Part shown: positions 17,440-25,560 of the stretch, piece after piece | How positions within the stretch are numbered: the stretch's first letter is position 1 | Layout: each line of letters begins with the position of its first letter | From: Desulfosporosinus nitroreducens | GTDB lineage: Bacteria > Bacillota > Desulfitobacteriia > Desulfitobacteriales > Desulfitobacteriaceae | DNA length: 61,813 bases | Assembly: GCF_023897015.1 (NCBI RefSeq) | Contig: NZ_JAMHFY010000030.1 | Span: 1-61,813, forward strand | Reading direction: 5' to 3' | The notes under the pieces: generated by a model | Told to the model about the DNA's origin: nothing | The model's input: the letters and a program-made list of their open reading frames with translations, nothing else | Databases searched by the model: none | Translations under genes and position numbers: made by a program

Positions 17440-17970
17440 GTGTTAACAATAGTAGATCTAATGGATAAATTCCAAAAGATAGCTGATATCGGTAAGTCAG
17501 CCAGGGAAAAACAAAGAATTATCAATGTGGTAGAAGTTTTTTATATTTGGGATGTTTTAGTCACCAAGTTGGATGCCTTGGAAACCATTCAGATTTTTGA
17601 ATATATGATTAAAGATAATGATTTGACACTAATAAAAAATAGGGTTAAAGAAGGCCTTCTTGCAGGAATTGATGATATGGAAGCATTAATGCGAGATTAC
17701 GATTTGCCTTTTCCCATGAGGCCACCAGCAGACGTTAGTTCGACAGTTCAAATCGAGATCGTTAGCGACAGGGACATTTTCCAAATGTTATATGAAGTTA
17801 TTGCAGCATTTTTTCCTATTCTGGGCATCGGTTTTATGCAAAGTACTACTCCTGATGTCAGAAAAGGATTAAAGAATCATTTACTCCTAACTATAGAATT
17901 ACAAGAAATGCTGGTTGAATACGGCAAATTAAAAGGTTTTTTAAATCAACCCCCTGTCTATCGTCCATAA
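17440..17970 (+). CDS. DUF3231 family protein, copy 1
   Basis: 176 aa, all-helical, with the family's half-way motif LPFPMRPP and the C-terminal EYGKLKGFLNQPPVYRP. Proteins of this type are widespread in spore-formers and have a ferritin/DUF892-like helical bundle; their role is not established. The start is uncertain: GTG 17440 is taken here, while ATG 17461 would also give a plausible protein. 24 bases separate it from a paralogue, so the two form a tandem duplication and probably an operon. Confidence 0.8.
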   Translation: MLTIVDLMDKFQKIADIGKSAREKQRIINVVEVFYIWDVLVTKLDALETIQIFEYMIKDNDLTLIKNRVKEGLLAGIDDMEALMRDYDLPFPMRPPADVSSTVQIEIVSDRDIFQMLYEVIAAFFPILGIGFMQSTTPDVRKGLKNHLLLTIELQEMLVEYGKLKGFLNQPPVYRP

Positions 17971-17994
17971 AATTTTAAATTAGAGGTTGATGTC

Positions 17995-18513
17995 ATGAAG
18001 ATATTGAAGTACATTAAAGAAATCTCTGAAATGGACAAGTCTCTCAGGGATAAGCAAAGAACTATTAATGTAAGCGAGGTTTACCATCTCTGGAATCATT
18101 TGATGCAGAGATATAACGTCATTTATATAACTAATCTTTTAAACAGTTTCGTTAAAGATGATGATTTAAAATTAGTCCTTAAATATGGCATCAAGACTCT
18201 TACTAAGCATACAAAATTATTAGAAAAAGAGCTTTTGAACTATGGCATTCCTTTACCTCTCAGGCCACCAAAACAAACCCAAAAGACGGTAAATTTCGAG
18301 CTCATATCGGACAGGCAGATATACAGACGGATACTAAGAGGCATTCAGGCCTTTTTACCGGTTCATACCATGGCCTTTATCCACAGTACGTCGCCTAAAA
18401 TCAGGGATTTGTTTTTGTCTTTTATGGGTGAAGAAATGAAAATATATGATATGTATCTTGAATATGGTAAAACCAAGGATTATTTATTAAGACCACCTAT
18501 CTACAAGCCTTAG
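17995..18513 (+). CDS. DUF3231 family protein, copy 2
   Basis: 172 aa paralogue of the preceding gene, with the same segment order: KSLRDKQRTINVSEVYHLW, IPLPLRPPK, a QSTSP-like turn (IHSTSPKIRD), and EYGKTKDYLLRPPIYKP at the end. The ATG has a GAGGTTGATGTC leader. The two copies have diverged strongly, so the duplication is old. Confidence 0.82.
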   Translation: MKILKYIKEISEMDKSLRDKQRTINVSEVYHLWNHLMQRYNVIYITNLLNSFVKDDDLKLVLKYGIKTLTKHTKLLEKELLNYGIPLPLRPPKQTQKTVNFELISDRQIYRRILRGIQAFLPVHTMAFIHSTSPKIRDLFLSFMGEEMKIYDMYLEYGKTKDYLLRPPIYKP

Positions 18514-18543
18514 TAGGAAATAAAGGACGATTTGTTTTCATGC

Positions 18544-18586
18544 AAACCCTCAAGGAGCAACTCAAGATGCTACTGGAGGGTTTTTC
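18544..18586 (+). terminator. Terminator of the DUF3231 pair
   Basis: AAACCCTC (18544-18551) pairs with GAGGGTTT (18576-18583), followed by TTCAT. Confidence 0.65.
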
Positions 18587-18624
18587 ATAAGATTATCTAA
18601 GAAAAGTATGAGTCTATAGCAGGG

Positions 18625-18810
18625 ATTCAGTATGTTAATCACTTTAAGTTTAAAAAACTGTTTGATTATTATGAAAGGTATTCGGATTTTGAAGGGATGC
18701 TCTACGGAAGTAGCTCATATTATAGAGACCATATTTTTCACTCGATACGAACATGGCTGCTAGGAGTGTTTTTTCTAATATGCAATCAGTGGCAGCGATT
18801 TCATAGATAG
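18625..18810 (+). pseudogene. Fragment of an unrecognised gene
   Basis: An open stretch without a start reads QYVNHFKFKKLFDYYERYSD and later SSSYYRDHIFHSIRTWLLG. It is aromatic-rich and protein-like, but it is short and lacks both ends. Probably a piece of a larger gene whose family I cannot name. Otherwise 18587-18977 holds nothing clear. Confidence 0.35.
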
Positions 18811-18977
18811 GCTAAATTGCTGATTTCCTATTGCATGATTACTCATAAGCGGCTCAATAATATTTGTGAACATTAAACGTTATGCAATTTGTCCGCAGTT
18901 GCAAAATCGGAACAAATAAGGCGCATATTTCATTCCGATAATCGGAATTAAACAAGCGCCTTTGCTCCCAGAGAAAC

Positions 18978-19085
18978 CTATTCATTCTTGCTTAATCGCT
19001 TCAACGCGTCATGCCACTTCCACCCGATTTTTCCTACATGCTTTATTTCAGTAATAGTGGGCGATGTATATGAATATTTCATCAT
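18978..19085 (-). CDS. Possible 35-aa protein overlapping the CobW-like gene
   Basis: ATG-ATG start inside the last codons of the CobW-like gene; the product MMKYSYTSPTITEIKHVGKI... is basic and ends at 18978. No good ribosome binding site was seen, so it would depend on translational coupling. It could also be chance. Confidence 0.25.
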   Translation of the reverse strand: MMKYSYTSPTITEIKHVGKIGWKWHDALKRLSKNE

Positions 19086-19999
19086 AGCTTTATTGATTTG
19101 GGGGCATTCATTTTTATCGCGTTTGCTATGGCCCCTGTCAAGCCTATCCCAACAGCGGAAATGAGTACTATTTCGGAAGACGGAATATCTCTGGTCCATG
19201 GCATGATCATCATATGAGAGCGCACACCACTTACAGAATAATTGCTATCTCCCACAGTTACAAAACCTTTCATACGATAAGTATAGGGCGCAATGGAATT
19301 TAGAAAACCCTGAAGTTCTTTCATTGTAATAGATAGCAGAACCTTGATGATAAATGTCTGAGGCCTGTTTTCCGGGGTATTGGTGCTGTCTTGGCTCGCC
19401 GATTTTGAGGGCTGCAAATTCATCACTAATTTATTGATATCGATATTGCAGTAACTGGTAAAATATATAGGGGCATGGGTATTGGCATTCCGTACTTCAG
19501 CCTGGATTTCGGCCTTAATTGCGGAAGAAATCAGATCTTCTTTGTTTACAAGAACAACCCCCGCCTGGGTCAACTGGTTCTGTACTGCCGGAAGAATGTT
19601 GTTCAATTCGAGAAAAGCTTCGCCGTCCAAAATACATATAGAACCTGAATAGTGGTATGAATGAACAGTGTATTTCTCGATCACCTCCAAAATCTGCTGC
19701 ATGTTACCAGGATCAGCCAGTCCGGATGCTTCGATAAACAGATATTCGAAGTTTTGGGACGACATATCGATAAGAGCCTTGATAAAGTTCTCCTTGATGC
19801 AGGAGCAGAATATTGAGCCGTTGGATAACTCGCGCATAATAATTCCGTCATTTTCCAGCACACGGGCATCGATATTGATTTCACCGAATTCGTTGACGAT
19901 AACCCCCACAGGGCTGTCCTTATAGTAATGAAGCAAGCGCTCCATAAGCGTGGTTTTTCCCGTACCCAGAAAGCCTGTAAGCAGGATCAGTTGTGTCAT
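19082..19999 (-). CDS. CobW/COG0523-family G3E GTPase
   Basis: 305 aa. Walker A GFLGTGKTTLMERLL at the N-terminus, the switch with VIVNEFGEINID, then SNGSIFCSCIKENF in the place of the metal-binding CxCC loop, where the third Cys is replaced by Ile. EASGLADP (Walker B region) and VNKEDLI (base recognition) follow. A short CobW C-terminal domain with TYRMKGFVTV is present. These proteins deliver metals or help cobalamin enzymes. It lies 41 bases downstream of the UroD-type methyltransferase on the same strand, so a role in supplying cobalt, zinc or corrinoid to the methylamine system is likely. Confidence 0.85.
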   Translation of the reverse strand: MTQLILLTGFLGTGKTTLMERLLHYYKDSPVGVIVNEFGEINIDARVLENDGIIMRELSNGSIFCSCIKENFIKALIDMSSQNFEYLFIEASGLADPGNMQQILEVIEKYTVHSYHYSGSICILDGEAFLELNNILPAVQNQLTQAGVVLVNKEDLISSAIKAEIQAEVRNANTHAPIYFTSYCNIDINKLVMNLQPSKSASQDSTNTPENRPQTFIIKVLLSITMKELQGFLNSIAPYTYRMKGFVTVGDSNYSVSGVRSHMMIMPWTRDIPSSEIVLISAVGIGLTGAIANAIKMNAPKSIKL

Positions 20000-20040
20000 A
20001 AAGCATCATTCTTTCATCAGACATTTTAATCAGCACATTC

Positions 20041-21417
20041 TCATTTGTTGTGCTTAGCATTGTAACGTTTGGTTATCTCAGCGATCAATTCGTCTCTGTC
20101 AGGAATGATGGAAATGTACACACTTTCCCCGTCAATGCACATAGTGGGAAGATTTTTCAATCCCATTTTAGCGGTTCTGGCAATGTCCTCTTTAATAAAA
20201 TACTTATATACAATATAGTCAGCCATATCTTTAATCTCATCAAAAATATCGGTTACACTTTTCACCATATAAGTGCAGGCGGCACATTGTTCCGGATCCA
20301 GCGTGAACAGTTCGATATATACTTTATCCATGCCTGAGTAATTGGGAATCTCGATTTCAATCTGGTCAAAGTCGCTTACGGAATAGTTGACAACCATTGC
20401 ACGGGCCTCATCAGGATGATGGACAGCCAAAGCACAGGCAACTGTGTTTTCCAGAGGTACATCATATGGCATGTCACAGCCGGGACTGATTATGAGGTTC
20501 TGTTTGTTGTCGATGCTGTCGATCAAATCCAGAACGCCCTTTATATTATCTTGTTGGGTACCAAAAAGCATGGTGGTTGTCAGCGGAATGTTACCACTCA
20601 GCGCAATGTTATAACGATCCGTAATCGCTTTGGCGGAAACCATATCGACGTTTTCGTCGACCGCCATGGAATCCGGATGGGTCTCACACATCACTTCTAT
20701 TTGGTAAGAAGCATTCCCGCACACAAAGAAGGAAGACTTTACACCCTTCAAACGGATATAATCAAAGACAGCTTTGAACGGCTCGTGCATCAGATTTGCA
20801 AATACCTTCGGAGAAATTTGGCTGACCAACGGGTCGACAACAGCGATCACATCCATTCCAGCATTAATATATAAGTCGGCCATTTTCTGCGCATACTCGG
20901 CACAAAAGGACGTGAGCTGTACGACGTAATCAGGATCTTTTCTAATATCTTTAAAGAAGTCGCTCCCGCGAAGATGCGAGGCGAGTGTCAATGGTCCGCA
21001 GATCAAACCGTAAAGGGCGGTTTCATTGCCAATTTCTTCTTTCATTACGTGCATTGCTTCCAAGACAACGGGTATCCGACCAGATTCCGGTGTCGGGAAT
21101 TTGCATTTACAGGGAATCCCTTTTTCTTTGTCGAACAGATGAGACACAACAGAGGGGGGGTTGTAATCAGCCCACATAAGCTCACAACCAAGAATTTCGG
21201 CTTCTAGTTGCAAGTCAAACGTAATTGGCATACCGTCCGGTTGATAAAGCTTGTATACTTCCCGCAGACTTTCGATCAATTTGACGGAATCAGTTAAGAC
21301 CTCTCTTCCTGAATAACCTTTTAGTTTTCCTGCATGGACACCCGCGAAAGGAATCCAGGGAAGCTGTCCGTTAGTATCCTCGTGATTCAACACCTTCATT
21401 AGCAATTCTTTACCCAT
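20041..21417 (-). CDS. UroD-type corrinoid methyltransferase with C-terminal thioredoxin-like domain (MtbA/MtaA/MtgA-like)
   Basis: 458 aa. Residues 1 to about 345 form a uroporphyrinogen-decarboxylase fold: FAGVHAGKL, LICGPLTLASHLRG, DPLVSQISP, FFVCGNAS (zinc-ligand Cys) and SPGCDMPYDVP (second Cys). Residues about 355-458 are an unusual addition: a thioredoxin-like domain with CAAC and a KNLPTMCIDG cis-Pro segment. In methanogens the relatives move methyl from the corrinoid protein to coenzyme M. In acetogen-like bacteria the acceptor is expected to be tetrahydrofolate. Which acceptor is used here cannot be read from the sequence. It is divergent from mtmC and shares mirrored promoter sites with it. 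A CobW-like gene follows. Confidence 0.82.
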   Translation of the reverse strand: MGKELLMKVLNHEDTNGQLPWIPFAGVHAGKLKGYSGREVLTDSVKLIESLREVYKLYQPDGMPITFDLQLEAEILGCELMWADYNPPSVVSHLFDKEKGIPCKCKFPTPESGRIPVVLEAMHVMKEEIGNETALYGLICGPLTLASHLRGSDFFKDIRKDPDYVVQLTSFCAEYAQKMADLYINAGMDVIAVVDPLVSQISPKVFANLMHEPFKAVFDYIRLKGVKSSFFVCGNASYQIEVMCETHPDSMAVDENVDMVSAKAITDRYNIALSGNIPLTTTMLFGTQQDNIKGVLDLIDSIDNKQNLIISPGCDMPYDVPLENTVACALAVHHPDEARAMVVNYSVSDFDQIEIEIPNYSGMDKVYIELFTLDPEQCAACTYMVKSVTDIFDEIKDMADYIVYKYFIKEDIARTAKMGLKNLPTMCIDGESVYISIIPDRDELIAEITKRYNAKHNK

Positions 21418-21492
21418 TTTTGTATCCTCCTGACGTTTTGAAATAATTCATCCACCGAACCCCGGGTCAAATGCAGGGTTTTGTATACAAAG

Positions 21493-21522
21493 AGACGCTT
21501 CTGATAAGCTGGTAAAGCGTCT
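21493..21522 (-). other. Stem-loop in the leader of the UroD-type gene
   Basis: AGACGCTT pairs with AAGCGTCT around a 14-base loop, inside the ~140-base untranslated leader of the minus-strand transcript. The T run behind it is weak. It may be an attenuator, an mRNA stabiliser or chance. Confidence 0.4.
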
Positions 21523-21561
21523 TTGTCTTTGCTGTGACGAGTTACTTGTTGATTTTAAAGA

Positions 21562-21624
21562 AGTATAAATCATGGTCTAAAAATTGTGAAGCTACAATTT
21601 GAAAGGATTTTCAGGATACAATTT
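21562..21624 (-). promoter_or_regulatory. Promoter of the UroD-type gene with two upstream direct repeats
   Basis: On the minus strand: -35 TTCACA (21590-21585), 17-base spacer, -10 TATACT (21567-21562). Directly upstream of the -35 lies AAATTGTAGC (21600-21591). Exactly 24 bases further lies AAATTGTATC (21624-21615). Two same-face direct repeats abutting the -35 are typical of activator sites. Confidence 0.65.
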
Positions 21625-21710
21625 CTTCGGCGTTGAAATCGTCCAAAGTGCATTCTTCATTGACTAAGTGAAAAAGCTGCATTGTTTAATCGACAGACAC
21701 AGACCGTTAG

Positions 21711-21773
21711 GAATTGTATCCCGAAAAAATTCTAAAATTGTATCTTTGATGCTGAGGAACGGTATCTTATAAT
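21711..21773 (+). promoter_or_regulatory. Promoter of mtmC with two upstream direct repeats
   Basis: -35 TTGATG (21746-21751), 16-base spacer, -10 TATAAT (21768-21773). AATTGTATC stands at 21712-21720 and AAATTGTATC at 21735-21744, again 24 bases apart, the second one base before the -35. It is the mirror image of the arrangement at 21562-21624, so one regulator probably drives both directions. Confidence 0.68.
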
Positions 21774-21827
21774 TTGCATATAGATTCGGCACATGAGACG
21801 GACGAGACGTAGTAATAAGCAGACAAT

Positions 21828-21858
21828 GGAGTCGCAAATACTTATGACTCCTTTTTTT
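21828..21858 (+). terminator. Terminator inside the mtmC leader
   Basis: GGAGTC (21828-21833) pairs with GACTCC (21846-21851), followed by seven T. It sits about 50 bases after the predicted start of transcription and 130 bases before mtmC. It may attenuate the methylamine operon. Confidence 0.65.
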
Positions 21859-21991
21859 ATTTTCAATTATAGCTTTTGGGAGTATTGCTCGCAGTAAAAC
21901 AATCTTGTGTCAATCAATCATATTGTTAGCTTGCTTGTAATGAGTCAGTATTCTAGCAAAAGAAAATTTTATCAAAGGAGGAGAAACACAC

Positions 21992-22651
21992 TTGAGCCAA
22001 GATATTTATGAAAAACTCAAAAACTCGATTGTGGAAATGGACCCCGATTTAGCAGAAGAAGCAGCTAAAGAGGCTATTGAAGCAGGCCTTGATCCGTTGG
22101 AGTGTATCAGCTTGGGCCTCTCGAAAGGCATGGCGGTTATGGGTGACTTGTTCGATGAAGGCGAGGCTTTTGTTCCTGATTTGATGATGGCTTCCGAGGC
22201 ATTCGAAACCGCTGTCAATATCTTGACGAGTTCAATGTCTGCCGAGGAGAAAAACAATGCTTCCAGTGGTAAAGTAATTATTCACACTGTGCAGGGCGAT
22301 ATTCACGATATTGGCAAGAACATAGTAAGTACAATGTTTGCGGCAAACAACTTTGAAGTATTTGACCTTGGACGCGACGTGCCGGTTTCGTTAGTTATCG
22401 AAAAGGCTGAAGAATACGGCGTGGATCTTATCTGTGGTTCCGCCCTTATGACGACAACAATGGCGTCGATGAAGGAAATTATCAATTCTCTCAAGGAAGA
22501 CGGAATTCGTGATAAATACATCGTCATGTTCGGAGGCGCTCCCGTATCTGCAAAGTGGTGTAATGAAATCGGAGCAGACGGTTACACCGATACGGCTTCA
22601 GAGGTAGCTTCAATGGCAAAAGACTTGATTGCAAAGAAAAGAGGCGCATAA
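21992..22651 (+). CDS. mtmC: Monomethylamine corrinoid protein MtmC
   Basis: 219 aa of the methyltransferase-associated corrinoid-protein type. The N-terminal helical cap is about 1-90. The cobalamin-binding Rossmann domain has the lower-ligand motif GDIHDIGKN (D-x-H-x2-G), GSALMTTTM and GGAPVS. The start is TTG at 21992, supported by AAAGGAGGAG upstream. MtmC carries the methyl group from MtmB to the UroD-type protein. Only 3 bases separate it from mtmB, so they form an operon. Confidence 0.9.
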   Translation: MSQDIYEKLKNSIVEMDPDLAEEAAKEAIEAGLDPLECISLGLSKGMAVMGDLFDEGEAFVPDLMMASEAFETAVNILTSSMSAEEKNNASSGKVIIHTVQGDIHDIGKNIVSTMFAANNFEVFDLGRDVPVSLVIEKAEEYGVDLICGSALMTTTMASMKEIINSLKEDGIRDKYIVMFGGAPVSAKWCNEIGADGYTDTASEVASMAKDLIAKKRGA

Positions 22652-22654
22652 TCA

Positions 22655-24046
22655 ATGAATGCAATAGGGAAAAACGTTACGGTGTTTGACGTATATGATC
22701 GCGCAAAGAGCGGACCCAAAATGAACGAAAAAGATTGGGATTTCAAATTAATACCGCAGACCGCCCGAAAATTAAAAGATAAATACGGAATAAAAATGGA
22801 CAAAAAAACAATTATTCCGGAGGACAAAGAACTTATAGATAAGCTGTTTAAGGCAGGTTTGGAGATGCTGGTTGAGTGCGGCATTTATTGCATGGATACC
22901 GGACGGGTAATCAAGTACACAAAGGATGAGGTGCTACATGCCATTAAAGCCGCACCGGACCATTTCACGTACGGTGAAGGCAAAGAGGCTATAAATGTGG
23001 TGCCAAGGAGTTATGATTCGCCGAAAGCTCCCGTTATTCAGGGTGGCCCAACTGGTTCTCCCTGTTCTGAGGAACTATTCCTTGCAATCCACCAGTCATA
23101 TGCACAAGAACGGATCATAGATGCGATGGTTGACGGTGTGTTGCAGACTGTCATGGGTAAGGACCCGTCGCCCGGTTCTCCGTGGGAGATAATGGCTGTG
23201 CGTTCAGAGGCTTTACAAGTGCGCGAGGCACAGCTCAGAGCCGGACGCAAAGGCATGGGAACGTAGGGCAATGAGACATCATTAAGTGCCGCAGGGGTCA
23301 TATCTGCTGACTTTGAAGGCGGCATGAGGCCATCTGATTCTCATGAGGTTTCTCAGCTGAATGAGCTCAAAATCGACGTAGGTGCGTTGGTTGTTGGAGC
23401 ACATTACGCTACAGCTGGTGTAAACGTAATGGTAGAACAGATGCCTATCTTCGGCGGATACGCAGGTGGCCTGGAAGAGACCACAATCGTTGATGTCGCT
23501 ACAACTTTAAACTCATTTGTAATGTTACAGGCCACCTGGCATCTGGATGGGCCGGTGCACGTGCGCTGGGGCATAACAACGACGAGAGAGGCTCTTGCCG
23601 TTGCTGGTCACGCAGCTCGTGCCATTGAAGAGAATACCCATCTGATATTGGGAAATCAGTATTACACTTTAGCAGGTCCCTGCACAGTCATGTGCTTACT
23701 GGAGACGGCAGCTCAGGCTATTACGGATACAGTCAGCGGACGAGAGATCTTGTCCGGTGTCGCTGCCGGTAAAGGTGTCGTCACCGACCTCTTTACCGCC
23801 ATGGAAGCCCGTTTCATGGGTGAAGTAGCACATGCAGTTGCGGGAATGGATCTTCATGAAGTAAACATTCTGTTGGACAAACTAGTTTCCATGTATGAAA
23901 AGGATTATAAAACGGCGCCTGCGGGGAAAACCTTCCAGGAATGCTATGATGTAAAGAAACTGGTTCCGACCGAGGAATATATCAAGGTTTACGATGAAGC
24001 TGTTAAAATTATGACTGATTTAGGCCTGACATATTGGAATGACTAA
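22655..24046 (+). CDS. mtmB: Monomethylamine methyltransferase MtmB with in-frame amber (pyrrolysine) codon
   Basis: 463 residues if TAG at 23264-23266 is read as pyrrolysine (residue 204). The amber codon stands in the sequence GRKGMGT-[Pyl]-GNETSLSAAG, which matches the Pyl-202 region of methanogen MtmB (GRPGMGV-[Pyl]-GPETSLSAQG). Both halves align along their whole length, e.g. GGPTGSPCSEELF before it and SDSHEVSQLNELKID, MPIFGGYAGGLEETTIVDVAT, ATWHLDGPVHVRWG after it. The enzyme demethylates monomethylamine and methylates the corrinoid of MtmC; the Pyl residue activates the amine. tRNA-Pyl and the pyl genes follow directly, so readthrough is fully supported. The TAG is not a disruption. 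Confidence 0.96.
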
Positions 24047-24165
24047 TTTCAATCAGGCATAACTACTATTACTGTATTAATCTGTCGGCAGTCTGTGGGT
24101 TTTACGCTTATTGACTCAGGGTAGTTCGTAAGTTCGATCTGCGGACTGTTGGCAGATGACTATAT

Positions 24166-24237
24166 GGAGGGTGGATCGTAGTGATCTTACGGACTCTAAA
24201 TCCGTACAGCCGGGTGCGACTCCGGGACTCTTCGCCA
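24166..24237 (+). tRNA. pylT: tRNA-Pyl (CUA anticodon)
   Basis: 72 bases with encoded CCA. The 7-bp acceptor stem GGAGGGT/ACTCTTC allows G-U pairs. The stem ACGGA-CTCTAAA-TCCGT has CTA at 24196-24198. There is a very short D loop and the G(C)CGGG T stem with GTGCGAC. Its shape and several stretches match the tRNA-Pyl known from Desulfitobacterium hafniense, including the small variable loop. It lies between mtmB and pylB on the same strand. Confidence 0.95.
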
Positions 24238-24459
24238 TAATGGATTCCGGTATATAGGTGTCTGGAAAGTCTAAACATTCTGGTATGTCTCATTGAAGTA
24301 TGTTTAGCACTTGCGGATTCCTATATTTTTTTGTTGAAAAATGTATATTAAAATTCATACGTTTGGGGATGGTGCTTATGTTATGTTCGCTTGTTTTTCT
24401 GCCTTTTGGCAGAAGAGTAAAGATACAGGAAGGAAAAAGTTAAGTAGGAGGCTTACGGA

Positions 24460-25518
24460 ATGCTTGAAACAATATTTAGGAAATGCCATCGAGGAAATCA
24501 AATATCCTTCGAGGAAATTGTCTACCTATTGAGCCGGACGGATGAAAGTGAAATAGAACAGATTTTTGCGACCGCAAGAAAGGTACGGCAAGCCGTATTC
24601 GGGAATAAAGTCTTTTTATATAGTTTCGTATATTTTTCAACGTACTGTCAGAACAGTTGCACGTTTTGTTATTTCAGAAAAGAAAACCCCAATTCTCCAC
24701 GGTATCGCAAAACATTGCAGGAAGTGGTTAACATAGCTGTGGAATTGAAGAAGTCCGGAGTGCATTTGATTGATTTGACGACGGGAGACGATACGTTTTA
24801 TACAGAACATCCGAAAAGACTGGCCTCAATTGTGAAAGCCGTAAAAGACGAAACCGGTCTGTCTATCATGGTATCACCGGGAGTGCTGGACCAGCACGGT
24901 TTGGAGTTGATCGAGCGGGCGGGGGCCGATTGGTATGCGTTGTATCAGGAGACACATCAAATACCCTTGTTTGAACAGCTGCGGCAAGGGCAAAGTTACG
25001 AAAAACGGATGATTGCAAAACGATATGCCAGAGACCTGGGGATGCTCATTGAGGAAGGCTTGTTGACCGGAATCGGAGACACGTTAGAGGACAGGGTTCA
25101 TTCGTTTAGAGTGATGAAAAGACTGGGAGCAATGCAAATGAGGACTATGACCTTTGTCCCGCAAGAGGGAGCACCGTTTGAAGGTGCGGGGAGTCAGGGA
25201 TATCAAAACGAACTGATGAATATCGCGGTTATGAGGTTGCTATTCCCGGATGTATTGATCCCGGCATCCATGGATATAGAAGGGTTGGGTGGCCTTGAAA
25301 AGCGACTGATGGCTGGGGCGAACATCGTGACCTCCATCATTCCGCCTATGAAGGGGTTCGCGGGCGTTGCAAACTGTAACTATGACATTGATGAGGGCAG
25401 CCGTACGGTGGCGGGGATTCAGAATACATTGAAGAAATGTAATTTGGAGAATGCCACGGCACAGGAATATAGCCGTTGGGTTGCGGACAGAAGAACTATA
25501 GATATAGCATGCATCTAA
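24460..25518 (+). CDS. pylB: PylB, methylornithine synthase (radical SAM)
   Basis: 352 aa. The radical SAM cluster is YCQNSCTFCYF (C-x3-C-x2-C). TTGDDT and the C-terminal NIVTSIIPPMKGFAGVANC segment also fit. PylB turns L-lysine into (3R)-3-methyl-D-ornithine, the first step to pyrrolysine. AGGAGG lies 8 bases before the ATG. The 220 bases between pylT and pylB hold no other gene. It starts the pylBCD-Sn-Sc string. Confidence 0.95.
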   Translation: MLETIFRKCHRGNQISFEEIVYLLSRTDESEIEQIFATARKVRQAVFGNKVFLYSFVYFSTYCQNSCTFCYFRKENPNSPRYRKTLQEVVNIAVELKKSGVHLIDLTTGDDTFYTEHPKRLASIVKAVKDETGLSIMVSPGVLDQHGLELIERAGADWYALYQETHQIPLFEQLRQGQSYEKRMIAKRYARDLGMLIEEGLLTGIGDTLEDRVHSFRVMKRLGAMQMRTMTFVPQEGAPFEGAGSQGYQNELMNIAVMRLLFPDVLIPASMDIEGLGGLEKRLMAGANIVTSIIPPMKGFAGVANCNYDIDEGSRTVAGIQNTLKKCNLENATAQEYSRWVADRRTIDIACI

Positions 25519-25560
25519 AAATGTGCAGATGATTTCATTCGCAGTTAAGGTGGGGATTCC

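Noticed and set aside
20050..21207. Plus-strand frames of 77-152 codons opposite the UroD-type gene
   Set aside because: They are antisense shadows of a well-conserved coding gene, without start signals.
23264..23266. TAG in mtmB as a nonsense mutation or pseudogene
   Set aside because: It stands at the conserved Pyl position, both halves are well preserved, and tRNA-Pyl plus all pyl genes follow directly.
24111..24165. Separate promoter for pylT (TTGACT at 24111)
   Set aside because: No acceptable -10 at proper distance; cotranscription with mtmB is simpler.
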